From: JANQMX01 sp965247175
Lineage (GTDB): Bacteria; Pseudomonadota; Alphaproteobacteria; Kiloniellales; DSM-21159
NCBI GenBank assembly: GCA_965247175.1
Contig: OZ252006.1
Location: 1,302,001-1,366,000 of the forward strand
DNA: 64,000 nt
Reading direction: 5' to 3'
Positions 62,315 through 64,000 of this stretch are shown in pieces. A program made the position numbers and the translations under genes. The notes below the pieces were generated by a model. The model was not told the origin of the DNA. It was given only the letters and a program-made list of their open reading frames with translations, and ran no database searches. Each line of letters starts with the position of its first letter. Position 1 is the stretch's first letter.

Positions 62315-63583
62315 CTAGGACGCGCTGGATTCCTTATCCTCGCGACGGTCCGAATAGATATAGAGCGGCTGCCCCCGACCTTCGACCACCTCGCGGTTGA
62401 TAACGATCTCTTCAACGCCGCTGAGGCTGGGGAGATCGTACATGGGATCGAGCAGGATAGCTTCCATGATCGAGCGCAAACCGCGGGCGCCTGTCTTGCG
62501 GGCCAGGGCCTTCTCGGCAATGGCGCTGTAGGCATCGTCGGTGAACTGCAGGCTTACGCTCTCCATATCGAAGAGCCTCTGATACTGCTTGACCAGAGCA
62601 TTCTTCGGCTTGGTCAGGATCTCGATCAGCGCTTCCTCGCTCAGGTCCTCCAGCGTGGCAACCACCGGGAGACGACCGACAAACTCGGGGATGAGGCCGA
62701 ACTTCAGGAGGTCCTCCGGCTCCACCTCGCGCAGAACGGTCCCGGTGTTGCGCTCATCCGGGCCGCGCACGTCGGCGCCGAAGCCGATGGCCGAACCCTT
62801 GCCACGGCCGGCAATGATCTTTTCCAGGCCGGCAAAGGCGCCGCCGCAAATGAAGAGGATGTTAGTCGTGTCGACCTGCAGGAATTCCTGCTGCGGATGC
62901 TTGCGCCCGCCCTGGGGCGGCACCGAGGCAACGGTGCCTTCCATGATCTTCAGAAGCGCCTGCTGAACGCCCTCGCCCGACACGTCGCGGGTGATCGAGG
63001 GGTTGTCAGACTTGCGGCTGATCTTGTCGACCTCGTCAATGTAGACGATGCCGCGCTGTGCGCGCTCGACGTTGTAGTCGGCGGACTGCAGCAGCTTGAG
63101 AATGATGTTTTCCACATCCTCACCCACATAGCCCGCCTCGGTCAGAGTCGTGGCGTCGGCCATGGTGAAGGGCACGTCGAGGATGCGGGCCAGGGTCTGG
63201 GCCAGGAGCGTCTTGCCGCAGCCGGTCGGGCCGATCAGCAGAATGTTCGACTTGGCCAGTTCGACATCATTGCTCTTGGTACCGTGGGACAACCGCTTGT
63301 AGTGGTTGTGCACAGCGACCGAGAGGACCCGCTTCGCATAGTCCTGGCCGATCACATAATCGTCCAGAACAGCGCAGATATCGGAGGGCGATGGAACGCC
63401 ATCCCGAGTCTTCACGAGGGTCGACTTGTTCTCCTCGCGGATGATGTCCATGCACAGCTCGACGCACTCATCGCAGATGAATACCGTCGGCCCCGCAATC
63501 AGCTTACGGACCTCGTGCTGGCTCTTTCCGCAAAAGGAGCAGTAGAGGGTGTTCTTACTGTCGCCGCCGCTCGTCTTCGTCAT
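62315..63583 (-). CDS. clpX: ATP-dependent Clp protease ATPase subunit ClpX
   Basis: 422 aa, standard length. N-terminal C4 zinc-binding domain (CSFCGKSQHE and ICDECVELC), Walker A GPTGCGKT, Walker B GIVYIDEVDKI, and sensor-2 motif GARGLRSIMEAI. Unfolds substrates and feeds them to ClpP, whose gene lies just upstream. Essential for cell-cycle protein turnover in many alphaproteobacteria. Confidence 0.97.
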   Translation of the reverse strand: MTKTSGGDSKNTLYCSFCGKSQHEVRKLIAGPTVFICDECVELCMDIIREENKSTLVKTRDGVPSPSDICAVLDDYVIGQDYAKRVLSVAVHNHYKRLSHGTKSNDVELAKSNILLIGPTGCGKTLLAQTLARILDVPFTMADATTLTEAGYVGEDVENIILKLLQSADYNVERAQRGIVYIDEVDKISRKSDNPSITRDVSGEGVQQALLKIMEGTVASVPPQGGRKHPQQEFLQVDTTNILFICGGAFAGLEKIIAGRGKGSAIGFGADVRGPDERNTGTVLREVEPEDLLKFGLIPEFVGRLPVVATLEDLSEEALIEILTKPKNALVKQYQRLFDMESVSLQFTDDAYSAIAEKALARKTGARGLRSIMEAILLDPMYDLPSLSGVEEIVINREVVEGRGQPLYIYSDRREDKESSAS

Positions 63584-63787
63584 AGTGCAATACTGCTACC
63601 CACGTCTCGGAATAGATGTTAGCGAAGGGCGAGGCGACCGCACAATGCCTAAAACCGAAAGCGCACGGCGGAAGCGAGGCACCCAGCGCCTCTCAAAGAC
63701 CCTAGGACCAAGGGTTTCACAAGAACTTAATTGGCCCAAGGCGGTTAGGCAAAGGGTCGCGGCGAATTGGCCTGCAAATGGCCGTGA

Positions 63788-64000
63788 TCAAGCCGCGCCG
63801 TTGCCCGGCCCGTCCTCGGACGCCAAGGCCAGAGCGGCCGGGCGCTCGCTGACCACCTCGTCGATCAGCCCGAATTTCAGGGCCTCTTCCGGGATCATGA
63901 AGCGATCCCGCTCCATGGCGTCCTCGATTTTTGCGATGTCTTGGCCGGTGTGCTGGGCATAGATTTCGTTAAGACGCTGCCTCACCGCCAGAATCTCGCG
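63788..64000 (-). CDS. clpP: ClpP protease subunit, C-terminal part (cut by window edge)
   Basis: The last about 70 codons are present: REILAVRQRLNEIYAQHTGQ and DRFMIPEEALKFGLIDEVV, including the catalytic Asp of the ERDRFM motif. The Ser and His of the triad lie beyond the window. The tail (ALASEDGPGNGAA) is typical in length. It is 204 bp upstream of clpX, in the same direction. Confidence 0.93.
   Translation of the reverse strand, partial: REILAVRQRLNEIYAQHTGQDIAKIEDAMERDRFMIPEEALKFGLIDEVVSERPAALALASEDGPGNGAA

Overview
The window reads as a high-GC alphaproteobacterial chromosome. The clpP-clpX-lon-hupB order with a tRNA-Val beside it (right end) and the GlpSTPQV-type glycerol ABC transporter (left part) are both typical of that class; a Rhodospirillales-like lineage is likely, but the genus cannot be named from sequence alone. 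There are no rRNA genes, CRISPR arrays, insertion sequences or phage head, packaging or integration genes.

Left part (1-27.9 kb), ordinary metabolism and envelope functions: a secreted dienelactone hydrolase-like protein; an AraC regulator divergent from a cupin; choline-sulfatase overlapped by an acetyltransferase gene that carries an in-frame stop; small envelope proteins; a pentapeptide-repeat protein; a complete glycerol locus (glpD, glpR, then glpV-S-T-P-Q and a small membrane protein); an ECF sigma/anti-sigma pair; a secreted protein with LprI-like and MliC-like lysozyme-inhibitor domains; a HAD phosphatase and a TauD-type dioxygenase. Then come a divergent alkaline phosphatase, three type II secretion minor pseudopilins (gspK convergent with gspI-gspJ) and cutA.

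Centre (28.1-58.5 kb): one extracellular contractile injection system (eCIS) locus. A minus-strand run of 18 tightly packed, mostly overlapping genes encodes sheath, tube, zinc-ribbon protein, proline-rich protein, DUF4255 cap, AAA+ ATPase, tube-associated and LysM proteins, hub, spike, gp25, three large baseplate proteins, a giant beta-helix protein and a DUF4157 protein with two HExxH motifs. Convergent to it on the plus strand are a sigma-54 activator, a second, very large DUF4157 protein with a polymorphic-toxin-like architecture, and a small gene overlapping its end. A strong -24/-12 (sigma-54) promoter sits about 50 nt upstream of the sheath gene with a dyad-rich element about 110 nt further up, so the activator at the far end of the locus is the likely master switch. 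The locus is bracketed by intact cutA and a decayed cutA fragment in the same orientation, beside tRNA-Val, which suggests insertion or duplication at this position.

Right end (58.9-64 kb): tRNA-Val(UAC), HU protein, Lon, ClpX and the C-terminal end of ClpP (cut by the window edge).
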